Source of the DNA: Rhodoligotrophos appendicifer | GTDB taxonomy: Bacteria; Pseudomonadota; Alphaproteobacteria; Rhizobiales; Im1 | DNA length: 64,000 nucleotides | Assembly: GCF_007474605.1 (NCBI RefSeq) | Contig: NZ_VHKL01000004.1 | Span: 434,001 to 498,000 of the forward strand | Direction of reading: 5' to 3' | Part shown: in pieces, positions 17,646 through 26,056 of the stretch | Layout of the letters: each line of letters begins with the position of its first letter | Position numbering within the stretch: the first letter of the stretch is position 1 | The notes under the pieces: model-generated | What the model was told of the DNA's origin: nothing | Databases searched by the model: none | Seen by the model: the letters and a program-made list of their open reading frames with translations, nothing else | Translations under genes and position numbers: made by a program

Positions 17646-18673
17646 GTGAAGAAGTCTCTAACCCAGTTTCTGGTAGAACAGCAACGCCAGGAAGAGGTCG
17701 TGCCGGCACAGCTTCGGCTCCTACTCGAAGTGGTGGCCCGCGCCTGCAAGGTCATCGGTCATATCGTGAGTAAGGGCGCGATCACGGGACTGCTTGGATC
17801 ACTGAATCAGGAAAACATCCAGGGCGAGGTGCAGAAGAAGCTTGATGTCATTTCTAACGACATCCTTCTGGAAGCCAATGAATGGGGAGGCCATCTCGCG
17901 GCGCTCGCTTCCGAAGAGATGGAGGCTATCCATCCCATCCCGTATCGGATTCCTAAGGGCGAATACCTGCTCGTCTATGACCCGATAGACGGTTCCAGCA
18001 CATTGACGTCAACGGTGTCGTCGGCACGATCTTCTCTGTGCTTAAGGCTCCGGACAGTGTGTCGGGTCGTGATGTGACCGAAGCGGACTTCTTGCAGCCG
18101 GGAACGCAGCAGGTCGCCGCCGGCTACGCGATCTATGGACCGCAGACTATGCTCGTACTGTCAGTCGGTACTGGCGTTCACGCATTCAGCCTTGATCGAG
18201 AGATGGGCTCGTGGGTCCAGACCGCGGAAAACATGGCAGTCCGAGCCGAGACCGGCGAGTTTGCGATCAACATGGCCTACCAGAGGCACTGGGAGCCGCC
18301 GCTAAGCCGCTATATCGAGGAGTTACTTGCGGGGAAGGACGGTCCACGCAGGCGCGACTTCAACATGCGCTGGATGGGATCGATGGTGGGCGACGTGCAT
18401 CGAGTGCTGACGCGCGGGGGAGTGTTCATGTATCCGGTCGACGGACGGCCGAACATGCAGGACGGCAAGCTGCGGCTGATGTACGAAGGTAACCCGATCG
18501 CCTACCTGGTCGAACAGGCAGGAGGCAGGGCGATCGACGGCCGTCGACGCATCCTCGAGATCGTGCCTGAGGGGCTCCATCAGCGTGTAGGGGTCATTCT
18601 CGGATCAGCAAACGAGGTCCAGCGGATCCTAGAATATCATAATAATGAGCCGTCCTCGTCAACCTCACGATGA
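17646..18673 (+). pseudogene. fbp: Class I fructose-1,6-bisphosphatase with one frameshift
   Basis: The enzyme removes the 1-phosphate of fructose 1,6-bisphosphate in gluconeogenesis. A GTG preceded by GAGGAG gives [20 protein letters not shown]. The active-site sequence DPIDGSS is followed at about 18000 by a one-base loss (AGCACATT where AGCAACATT would keep frame), after which [19 protein letters not shown] and the C-terminal half continue ([32 protein letters not shown]). The total length of 1028 bases is one short of a normal 342-codon gene. It is either a fresh mutation or a sequencing error. Confidence 0.8.
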
Positions 18674-19043
18674 TTGTTTTCGCTATAGGCGGCGCTCTGC
18701 AGCTGCAGGACATTTCGCTGTAGCCTGATGATGCAGTTTCGCTGGAAGCCTGCCTCTTTCGTTCCGAAATGATGTGCCCGGGAGCGGGAAGTTTAAAATG
18801 AACTTGCCTGCTGCACATTGAGTCGTTAAGACGTTCTTATGCTGCATCGCAGCAATCGTGACTGGATGAATTGACCAATGTGAGCTGCCTCCACCGATGA
18901 CGACACTGACGCCTCGCGCCTTTCTGCCGCGACGCGTTCATGTCTGCGGGCAGTATTCCCCTTTCTTCTACGTCACGACTTCTCCTCCCTCTTAGAATTT
19001 AATCGATCTGAGCCCCGATGCGGCCCTTGGCCTGGAGCCTGTA
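18674..19043. other. Intergenic stretch without a supported gene
   Basis: About 370 bases between fbp and sulP with no open frame worth calling and no clear hairpin or repeat. It probably holds the promoter of the sulP-usp pair, but I cannot point to it. Confidence 0.35.
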
Positions 19044-20535
19044 TTGATTTCCTTTTCACTTTCACGACCTTCGTTCCGACTGGCTCGGCAACATCCGGGG
19101 CGACGTTCTGGCCGGCCTCGTGGTAGCCCTGGCGCTTATTCCCGAAGCCATCGCCTTTTCGATCATTGCCGGCGTCGATCCGAAGGTCGGGCTCTATGCG
19201 TCGTTCTCGATTTCCGTGATCGTCGCGATTGTCGGCGGCCGCCCCGGTATGATCTCGGCTGCAACGGCGGCCACCGCCGTCCTCATGATCACCCTGGTCC
19301 GGGACCATGGCCTGCAATATCTGCTGGTGGCGACGATCCTGGCAGGGGTGCTGCAGATCCTCGCGGGGCTCTTCCGGCTCGGATATGTGATGAAATTCGT
19401 CTCACGCTCGGTGATGACGGGCTTCGTTAACGCCTTGGCGATCCTGATTTTCATGGCGCAGCTGCCGGAGCTCATCGGCGTCCCTGTGCTTACCTATGTG
19501 ATGGTGGCGGCCGGACTTGCCATCATCTATCTGCTGCCGCGGCTGACGAAGGTTATCCCGTCGCCTCTGGTCTGCATCATACTGCTCACGGCGGTGACGA
19601 TCATCCTTGGTCTCGACTTGAGGACCGTCGGCGACATGGGCGAGCTTCCATCCACACTCCCGATGTTCCTGTTGCCTGACGTTCCTTGGACCCTCGAGAC
19701 GTTCCTGATCGTCCTTCCTTACTCTGCCGCTGTTGCCGCCGTCGGCCTGCTCGAGTCCCTGATGACGGCGTCCATCGTCGACGAATTGACGGACACGCCC
19801 AGTGACAAGAACCGCGAATGTGTCGGCCAGGGCGTGGCCAACCTGGCGACAGGCTTTATCGGTGGCATGGCCGGATGCGCCATGATCGGGCAGTCGATCA
19901 TCAATGTGAAATCCGGCGGCCGCGGTCGCCTTTCCACCTTTTGCGCCGGTGTCTTTCTCCTGTTCCTGATCGGGGTTCTGGGGGATTGGGTGCGGGTGGT
20001 TCCCATGGCGGCGCTCGTCGCCATCATGATCATGGTGTCGATCGGTACATTCAGTTGGGAGTCCCTCAAAAACCTTGCAATCCACCCGCGCAGTTCAAGC
20101 ATCGTCATGGTGGCGACGGTGGTCGGCGTGGTCGCCACCCACAATCTGGCGATCGGCGTGCTCATTGGGGTCCTGCTGTCGGGCATCTTCTTCGCATGGA
20201 AGATCGCGCAGCTGTTCCGGGTCACATCCGCCGCCTCCCCCGACGGAACCGGGCGGAGCTATGTCGTCGAAGGTCAGGTCTTCTTTGCCTCGGCCGACGA
20301 CTTCATGAGCGCCTTCGACTTCAAGGAAGCCTTGGAAAAAGTCACCATCGACGTCAGCCGGGCCCATATCTGGGATATATCGAGTGTGGCGGCTCTCGAC
20401 ACGGTCGTCCTCAAGTTCCGCAGAGAGGGCGCTGAAGTGGAGATCATCGGTCTAAATGAAGCGAGCGAAACGATCGTCGACAGACTGGCGATCCACGATA
20501 AGCCCGGCGCCCTCGAGCGCCTCATGGGGCATTGA
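19044..20535 (+). pseudogene. SulP-family anion permease with one frameshift near its start
   Basis: SulP proteins carry sulfate, bicarbonate or other anions. From [20 protein letters not shown] to the end the frame is intact: many membrane helices (about 25-400) and a cytosolic STAS domain ([17 protein letters not shown]). Upstream, the frame holding a TTG start at 19044 (ISFSLSR) meets the main frame only if one base near 19070 is removed; the main frame itself meets a stop before any start except GTG at 19120, inside the first conserved segment. Length 1492 fits one inserted base. Translation from 19120 would lack that segment. It precedes usp by 12 bases. Confidence 0.7.
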
Positions 20536-20547
20536 GGGAGACGGGAT

Positions 20548-21402
20548 ATGAAGAGCTTATTGGCACTGATCGACGCGTCGCTTTACGCCCAGAGCGTCTG
20601 CGACCACGCCGCCTGGGCGTCCAAACAGACTGGAGCCACGATCGAACTCGTCCATGTGCTGGGGCGGCGGGAGGGGCAGGGTGTGCCTGCGGATTATTCA
20701 GGCAACCTGACCCTCGATACAAAGGACGCGCTACTCTCCGAATTGGCTGAACTGGATCTTCAGCGCGCCAAGCTCTCGCAGAAGCGAGGGCGTATGATCC
20801 TCGATGAGGCCAGAGCCAGGATGACAGAGAACGGTGTCACCCAGATCACCACCAAGCTCAGGAACGGCGACCTTCTCGACACCGTCGCGGAACTGGAACG
20901 CGACGCCGACCTCATCCTGATCGGCAAGCGGGGCGAGGCAGCGGATTTTGCACGGCTCCATCTCGGGTCGAATCTCGAGCGGGTTGTCCGATCGAGCCAC
21001 AAGCCGGTCCTGGTGGCTTCCCGCGCCTTCAGACCCATCAAGCGCTTTCTCATCGCCTATGATGGCGGCGCAACGACGATGAAGGCCGTGGATTACATTG
21101 CCCGGAGCGATCTTTTCGCGGGCCTCGAATGTCACCTGCTCACTGTTGGCAGTGATACGACCGATCAACGCCGCAAGATCGAAGATGCAGAGCGCCTGCT
21201 GAAAGCCGGCAGCTACGACGTCGAAGCGAAGATCATTCCAGGACAGCCCGAAGCCATAATCTCTCAGACGATCGAGCGTGACGGGATCGATCTGCTGGTG
21301 ATGGGCGCATACAGCCATTCCCGCATTCGCAGCCTGTTCATCGGATCAACAACAACCGAGATGGTCCGCTCCTGCAAAGTACCGGTGTTGCTCGTCCGCT
21401 AG
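20548..21402 (+). CDS. Tandem universal stress protein
   Basis: A 284-residue cytosolic protein with two UspA domains (about 1-145 and 155-284). Each shows an ATP-binding-type loop: IGKRGEAADFARLHLGSNLE in the first and GAYSHSRIRSLFIGSTTTEM in the second. It follows sulP by 12 bases with GAGGGAG ahead of its ATG, so the two form one operon. USP genes are known members of fluoride-riboswitch regulons in other bacteria, which fits the crcB remnants nearby, but no such switch is visible here. Confidence 0.88.
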   Translation: MKSLLALIDASLYAQSVCDHAAWASKQTGATIELVHVLGRREGQGVPADYSGNLTLDTKDALLSELAELDLQRAKLSQKRGRMILDEARARMTENGVTQITTKLRNGDLLDTVAELERDADLILIGKRGEAADFARLHLGSNLERVVRSSHKPVLVASRAFRPIKRFLIAYDGGATTMKAVDYIARSDLFAGLECHLLTVGSDTTDQRRKIEDAERLLKAGSYDVEAKIIPGQPEAIISQTIERDGIDLLVMGAYSHSRIRSLFIGSTTTEMVRSCKVPVLLVR

Positions 21403-21703
21403 TGATCGAAAACCGGAACGCTGATGCTAGGATCGTGCATTTCGCTAAGCGGGGCTTAGCCGGTCGTTCATGGAGAACACCACGGGATCGGTGTTCTCCC
21501 TTGCTGTCGGGCAGAATCGCCTGCAACGCGCATAGAAATTCCGCCGGTCCGTCGGATGACTGAGAAAAATGTGAAAAAATCTTCTGGAGGCAGCAACATA
21601 CCCCTTCTAACTTGTCGAGTGTGTATGCCTGTTAACGGCTCACAATGGCCGAAATTAGCATCGAGGCTCGGCATGGATGGTCGACAAACACGAGGACAGT
21701 TCA
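21403..21703. other. Intergenic stretch with tandem hairpins
   Basis: About 300 bases between usp and the TraR/DksA gene. The left part holds two perfect hairpins (separate entry). The right part (21500-21703) shows no gene and probably contains the promoter of the next operon. Confidence 0.4.
21444..21499 (+). terminator. Two tandem hairpins after usp
   Basis: GCTAAGC (21444-21450) pairs with GCTTAGC (21454-21460) around three bases, and GGAGAACACC (21472-21481) pairs with GGTGTTCTCC (21490-21499) around eight. Neither is followed by a strong T run, so they may terminate by another route, protect the transcript end or act as operators. Confidence 0.5.
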
Positions 21704-22072
21704 ATGTCGGATCCTGATCTAAGGATTCTACGAGAAGGTCTCGAAAAAAGGCTGGTCGATCTTCGCCAGACGATCGATTCCACGGCCGATAGCCGCAAAC
21801 CCGTCGAACTTGATCAGGCGTCGGTTGGCCGCCTGTCCCGAATGGACGCCCTGCAGATGCAGGCGATGGCCCATGCATCCGAACGGATGCGGGGGCAGGA
21901 AATCGAGCGTATCAAAGCGACCATCAAACGCATCGATGAGGGGGAATACGGGTTCTGCGTCAATTGTGACGAGCAGATCGGCGCCAAAAGGCTGGCAATC
22001 GACCCGACCATTCCGAACTGCATTCGCTGTGCATCAGGCGGCGATCGGAAAGAGAGAAACGGGTCGGCCTAG
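21704..22072 (+). CDS. TraR/DksA-family zinc-finger protein
   Basis: A 122-residue protein with an N-terminal coiled coil (about 1-85, LRILREGLEKRLVDLRQTID) and a C4 zinc finger near the C-terminus (FCVNCDEQIG and IPNCIRCA, spacing C-x2-C-x17-C-x2-C). Such proteins reach RNA polymerase through its secondary channel and alter transcription under stress. The ATG at 21704 has GAGGAC just upstream; a longer frame from 21677 is unlikely. It probably starts an operon with the two genes that follow. Confidence 0.85.
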   Translation: MSDPDLRILREGLEKRLVDLRQTIDSTADSRKPVELDQASVGRLSRMDALQMQAMAHASERMRGQEIERIKATIKRIDEGEYGFCVNCDEQIGAKRLAIDPTIPNCIRCASGGDRKERNGSA

Positions 22073-22117
22073 GACCCTCTTTTGGACCAGGGAAATTGAT
22101 TTAAGCGGCTTTGAGGA

Positions 22118-22729
22118 ATGAAATTGGCACCAGTGAAAATGAAACCCCGCCTGGTTGAGGGACGCGTTGAAATCGATCATGGCCTCTATCGGATTGTCGC
22201 AGGAGCTCAAAAGGAGAGCTGTAAGGCCATTGCCTATCTGGGACTGAAAACCATACAAGCCGCCGAGGCCGAGACACTGGAGGAGGCCATCGCCGCGCTG
22301 AAACTGTCTCTTGATGATCGGGTCAAGGACCTCTGCCAGCTACGGGTCAATGGCGTTCCGACCAGCACGGAATTCGGCGAGGCCTTCGTCGCTCTGCAAG
22401 GCGCCGGATTGAAACCTGCCATTGCTCTTCTGCGCCTCCATAGCCGACGTCCGAATGCCTCGGCCAGCGTGGCGAAGCTCGCCAGTCTCGTGGAAAAAGA
22501 CGAGAGCGCGGTGATCACGGCCTACCGACGGCTTGGGAAGAAGCTTGTGGAAGTCCTCGCTTTCTCACCGGAGGCCGAAGGCGCAAACGGTGTGGAGGCG
22601 TCATTGCTCAGTTTTGCCGTGCGCGAGAGAAGTGATCCTTCAGGCCAGTCTTTTCGTCTCCGGACGGAAGTTGTCGAGGCAATACGATCGTTGGAAGGTG
22701 CATCTTCAGCCCTACTACTCCACGGCTGA
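22118..22729 (+). CDS. Hypothetical protein, possible regulator or antitoxin
   Basis: A 203-residue protein I do not recognise. The N-terminal part (about 1-70) alternates strand and helix (VEIDHGLYRIVAGAQ, AETLEEAIAALKLSLDDR). The middle (about 100-150) looks like a winged helix-turn-helix (SVAKLASLVEKDESAVITAY, then RRLGKKLVEVLAF). It lies 45 bases after the TraR/DksA gene and 53 bases before the RES-domain gene, which usually has an Xre/MbcA-type antitoxin in this position. None of that family's hallmarks is visible, so an antitoxin role is only a guess from position. Confidence 0.6.
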   Translation: MKLAPVKMKPRLVEGRVEIDHGLYRIVAGAQKESCKAIAYLGLKTIQAAEAETLEEAIAALKLSLDDRVKDLCQLRVNGVPTSTEFGEAFVALQGAGLKPAIALLRLHSRRPNASASVAKLASLVEKDESAVITAYRRLGKKLVEVLAFSPEAEGANGVEASLLSFAVRERSDPSGQSFRLRTEVVEAIRSLEGASSALLLHG

Positions 22730-22782
22730 AATTTATAATCTGTAGGATTTTTCCTCCATTCTTCGCCTGAGGAGCTACGGCG

Positions 22783-23517
22783 CTGAACCGACTGAGCTTT
22801 TCCGACCCCCGCGCCTTCCAGAAATTCAAATCGGAAGTTTCTCTCTCGATGCGATACTTGCGCTCTGCGGCCGGTGAGCAATTTCTCCGTGCAGTTGCCG
22901 AAACTTGCAAGGCGCGTCTTAAGGAAGTTCCTGCCGACGCAGTGTTTTGGCGGGCACAAATAGGTCACGAATGGATAGCGGATCCGGAAGTGGGGCGTCG
23001 GATCCGCGGTCCGCATCCTGAAATGCGCATGAAGCCCCTGCAGGACCGCGCTTATGAGGGACGAGTCAACCCCAAGGGCATCCCCTGCCTCTATGTCGCC
23101 ACCCCGAAGGAAGTGGCGATGTCGGAGGTAAGACCCTGGATCGGTTCCGTGGTTTCGCTCGCGCGTTTTCAGACCAGCCGTAAACTGACTGTGGTCGACT
23201 GCTCAGTCTTCTACGGGCAGGATATGCCCCCCACGATCTCCCTGACGCCAGCGGACATCGAAAAGGCGGTTTGGACCCATATCGACTATGCCTTCTCACA
23301 GCCTGTCACCCGCAGTGACAACACGGCCGAATATGCCGCCACCCAAATCCTGGCCGAGGTCTTTCGCGCCGAAGGCTACGACGGTGTCATTTACAAAAGC
23401 GCCTTCTCAGCTGACGGATATAACCTGGCACTTTTTGCGCTCGACAGCGCGCAGCAGGTCGAATCCTCAATATACGAGGTGAAAAATGCCGCCTTCGAGT
23501 TCAGCGAAATAAGTTGA
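22783..23517 (+). CDS. RES-domain protein (NAD+-consuming toxin family)
   Basis: RES toxins degrade NAD+ by phosphorolysis or related reactions. Recognisable segments: VFWRAQIG, YEGRVNPKGIPCLYVA and AMSEVRPWIGSVVSLA, then LTVVDCSVF, and a late YDGVIYKSAF. The first ATG (22849) would drop RLSFSDPRAFQKFKSEV, which looks like the normal RES start. The only in-frame codon with a good ribosome site (GAGGAG) is CTG at 22783, giving 244 residues. Either CTG is used or the start codon was lost. It ends just before the reverse MFS gene. Confidence 0.75.
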   Translation: MNRLSFSDPRAFQKFKSEVSLSMRYLRSAAGEQFLRAVAETCKARLKEVPADAVFWRAQIGHEWIADPEVGRRIRGPHPEMRMKPLQDRAYEGRVNPKGIPCLYVATPKEVAMSEVRPWIGSVVSLARFQTSRKLTVVDCSVFYGQDMPPTISLTPADIEKAVWTHIDYAFSQPVTRSDNTAEYAATQILAEVFRAEGYDGVIYKSAFSADGYNLALFALDSAQQVESSIYEVKNAAFEFSEIS

Positions 23518-23538
23518 ATTCGCATATCGCCGCGCGAT

Positions 23539-24768
23539 CTATGCGGGGCGTCCTTGGCGAGCCTCCGCAGCCGCAAGTGCAGCCGCGGCCAAGCCCGCCG
23601 CAATCAGCATGCTGCAGATGCTCGCGATTGGCATGCTGTCGAGCATGAGGCCCACCAATGCGGGACCGAGCGCCGTTCCTCCGACCGTTAGCATGATCAC
23701 GAAGCTTCTGATCGTGCCCACCCGGTTCACACCATAAACCTCTGCCCAGGCGGCCGATACAGTAGTCTGAACCACACCAGACGATGCTCCCATCAAGCCG
23801 AGAAACGCAAGCAGAGCCCAGTTCCCCTCGAACAGCCCCAAGCAGGCGATCCCCAAAAGGAGAGGGAGGTTCATGAAAGAAAGCAAGTTCCTGGCTCCAA
23901 CGCGGTCGACCATTGGCCCGGCAACAAACAGGCCGAGTGCATCACCGGCGGCGAAGCAGACAAACCCTATGGCGATAAGAGTCTGAGACCAGCCCCTCTC
24001 CATGGCAATTACATTGAGATGGAAGACCAAGGCTGTCGAGGTGAACGGCATGAAGAGCAAAATCGGCAAGGCACACCAGAAGAAGCGCGTGCCGATAACG
24101 ATTCTGAGTCCATCCAGGATGCGCACCCGTGCCGCCCCGTCCTCCAGAGCCGGCGCCCGTGTAAAGGAGGTCTTCTTCCAGACCAATTGGAGCAGAATCG
24201 GCGCCGCGACGGCAAGAACAGCGCCGCCGATGATCAGATAGCCGCTACGCCAGCCCCATGCTGCAATCAGCGCCACGGCGATCGAAGGTGCCACTGCTTC
24301 GGCCAAGGGGTATCCCATGGCGACCAGAGACAATGCCCGGCCCCGGCGTGCCGTGAAATAGCGGGCTATGGACGTCACCGCCAGATGCGTCATCAGCCCT
24401 TGCCCCGTGAGGCGCAGGAGCATGAACGCAATGAACAGGCTCCACGGTCCCGAGACGACCGACATGACGGCACAGGCGGCTGCCAGCCCAATCATCACGG
24501 CGATCGAATAGTGGCGCAGGTCCATGCGGTCGACCCAATGCCCCGTCATTGGCAGGAGGCTCGCAGAACTCAGGGTCGCGAACAGATAAAGCGACCCGAG
24601 CTGGGCCGCGGTCAGTCCGAGGCTCGATGAGATCTCCCCGAGGAACAGGGAAATGAAGAACGTCTGTCCCGGCGAGGACAGGAATGCGCACCCGATCCCG
24701 AAAAGCAAAACAGACCGCTCTTCGCGCAAGAGCGCCAAATAGGGACGGATCATAGGGGGATAGTCCAA
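23539..24768 (-). CDS. Major facilitator superfamily transporter
   Basis: A 409-residue protein with about twelve membrane helices in two halves and MFS loop motifs (GHWVDRMDLRHYS between helices 2 and 3, GPMVDRVGARNL in the second half). It starts at 24768 (MDYPPMIRPYLALLREERSV), with an alternative ATG at 24753. The substrate is unknown. No operon partner is evident; it converges with the RES gene and stands alone before the recombinase cassette. Confidence 0.85.
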   Translation of the reverse strand: MDYPPMIRPYLALLREERSVLLFGIGCAFLSSPGQTFFISLFLGEISSSLGLTAAQLGSLYLFATLSSASLLPMTGHWVDRMDLRHYSIAVMIGLAAACAVMSVVSGPWSLFIAFMLLRLTGQGLMTHLAVTSIARYFTARRGRALSLVAMGYPLAEAVAPSIAVALIAAWGWRSGYLIIGGAVLAVAAPILLQLVWKKTSFTRAPALEDGAARVRILDGLRIVIGTRFFWCALPILLFMPFTSTALVFHLNVIAMERGWSQTLIAIGFVCFAAGDALGLFVAGPMVDRVGARNLLSFMNLPLLLGIACLGLFEGNWALLAFLGLMGASSGVVQTTVSAAWAEVYGVNRVGTIRSFVIMLTVGGTALGPALVGLMLDSMPIASICSMLIAAGLAAAALAAAEARQGRPA

Positions 24769-25376
24769 ATCTGTTCAGGTGCGGTGGCCGATGAGACCTG
24801 CGGCCACGGTATCGCCCACATAGGGGGGTGTTAATGCCTTTACCGGTAACTGACAATTAGGTCCGACCGCAAGCACCTCCGGCTGGAACGCCTGATCGCA
24901 AAGCAGCCGATCAGAAGACGATGCCGCTATCTTGCCGATCATGGCCGCTTCTGAGCCTTCGAACTCTTTGATCGCCCCGACTCAAATCAGCTCTGTGAAA
25001 TCGATCGCGAATGACCGGTCTCAGGATAACGATTTTCGGCTGAACGGCTTAGATGGGCGCAAAGCCGCCGATCTGCGCCTTCCCATTATCGGCGGCGGAT
25101 AACCAGAAAAAATGTCAGTGAGAGTTGTCAGTTGATGGCCCATTGGGAGTGGCAACAGCTCCTCATCGACTGCTTGCTGTCTGCGCATCGTAACTGCTCC
25201 ATAGCTGGCAGCCATATCCAATGCTTTTCTTACAAGACCCGACTGGACATCAGCCTCGGACAGAGCAGTACTGTTCCCAACTTGAACGCCGCCACAGACG
25301 TCGCATCTGCCCGTTACGCGGGCTCGTCTCAGTGCAAGCTCCGGGATGACCGGAGCCAGAGCAATGGAGACGCAAG
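24769..25376. other. Intergenic stretch before the recombinase cassette
   Basis: About 600 bases without a supported gene. It contains a 9-bp inverted repeat (separate entry) and probably the promoter of the DUF3489-DUF2924-recombinase operon. No copy of the tRNA-Ile2 3' end was found here. Confidence 0.4.
25064..25096. repeat. 9-bp inverted repeat upstream of the recombinase cassette
   Basis: GCCGCCGAT (25064-25072) and ATCGGCGGC (25088-25096) are perfect inverted copies 15 bases apart. It could be an operator, a transcript hairpin or a recombinase-related site. Position, 281 bases before the first cassette gene, is the only context. Confidence 0.35.
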
Positions 25377-25649
25377 ATGGATTCTGATCAGATCACGGCT
25401 TGGGATACGGTTGCCACGGAAGTTGGGGCATCGCGGAAGCCGGCTTCAAAGACTGACAAGGTGCTGAAGCTGCTGAAGCGCAGTCAGGGAGCATCTTCCG
25501 CCGAGCTGATGAAGGCGACTGGGTGGCAGGCGCACAGTGTCCGGGGCTTTCTGTCCGGCACCATCCGCAAGCGCATGGGGATAAGCCTGATTGCAGCAAA
25601 GGATGCCAAAGGCGCAACGCGCTACCGTATTGCCGGAGAGCAGGTATGA
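25377..25649 (+). CDS. DUF3489 protein
   Basis: A 90-residue protein of the DUF3489 family: a short polar leader, then KTDKVLKLLKRSQGASSAEL and the signature TGWQAHSVRGFLSGTIRKRM, which resembles a winged helix-turn-helix. Such genes are regularly found just ahead of a DUF2924 gene and a large serine recombinase. The stop overlaps the next start (ATGA). A DNA-binding accessory role in recombination, or control of the cassette, is inference. Confidence 0.85.
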   Translation: MDSDQITAWDTVATEVGASRKPASKTDKVLKLLKRSQGASSAELMKATGWQAHSVRGFLSGTIRKRMGISLIAAKDAKGATRYRIAGEQV

Positions 25650-26056
25650 AGGGCTCCAAGCTCCAACCGCTCGAAGAGCGCCTGGCCCGGCTCGAGACCT
25701 GCCCACGCGGCGAACTTACCACCCAATGGCAGAGGATCTTTGACCATCCTCCGCCTAGGGGGGTGAAGCGGCAGTTGCTGGAGCGGGCGATCGCCTACGA
25801 GCTCCAGGCCAAGGTCTTTGGCGGCCTCAGTCGCAGATCACTGTCGCGTCTGAAGGCCGGCGAGCACCCAACCATCGCCGTGCCCTCTCTCAAGAGTGGC
25901 GTCCGATTTGTTCGGGAATGGAATGGCATCACCCATGTTGTGGATCGCACGTCGGCCGGGTTCATCTGGAAGGATCAGACCTTCAAGTCCTTGTCCGCAG
26001 TGGCACGAGCAATCACCGGCACCCGCTGGTCCGGCCCGCGGTTCTTCGGCCTATGA
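25646..26056 (+). CDS. DUF2924 protein
   Basis: A 136-residue basic protein of the DUF2924 family. The N-terminal half is helical (LEERLARLETCPRGELTTQW, then RQLLERAIAYELQAKVFGGL). The C-terminal half is beta-rich with the motif FIWKDQTFKSLSAVARAITG, like short RAMA/HARP-type DNA-binding modules. Both ends overlap neighbours by four bases, so translation of the three genes is coupled. The function is not established; a partner of the recombinase is the simplest reading. Confidence 0.85.
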   Translation: MKGSKLQPLEERLARLETCPRGELTTQWQRIFDHPPPRGVKRQLLERAIAYELQAKVFGGLSRRSLSRLKAGEHPTIAVPSLKSGVRFVREWNGITHVVDRTSAGFIWKDQTFKSLSAVARAITGTRWSGPRFFGL

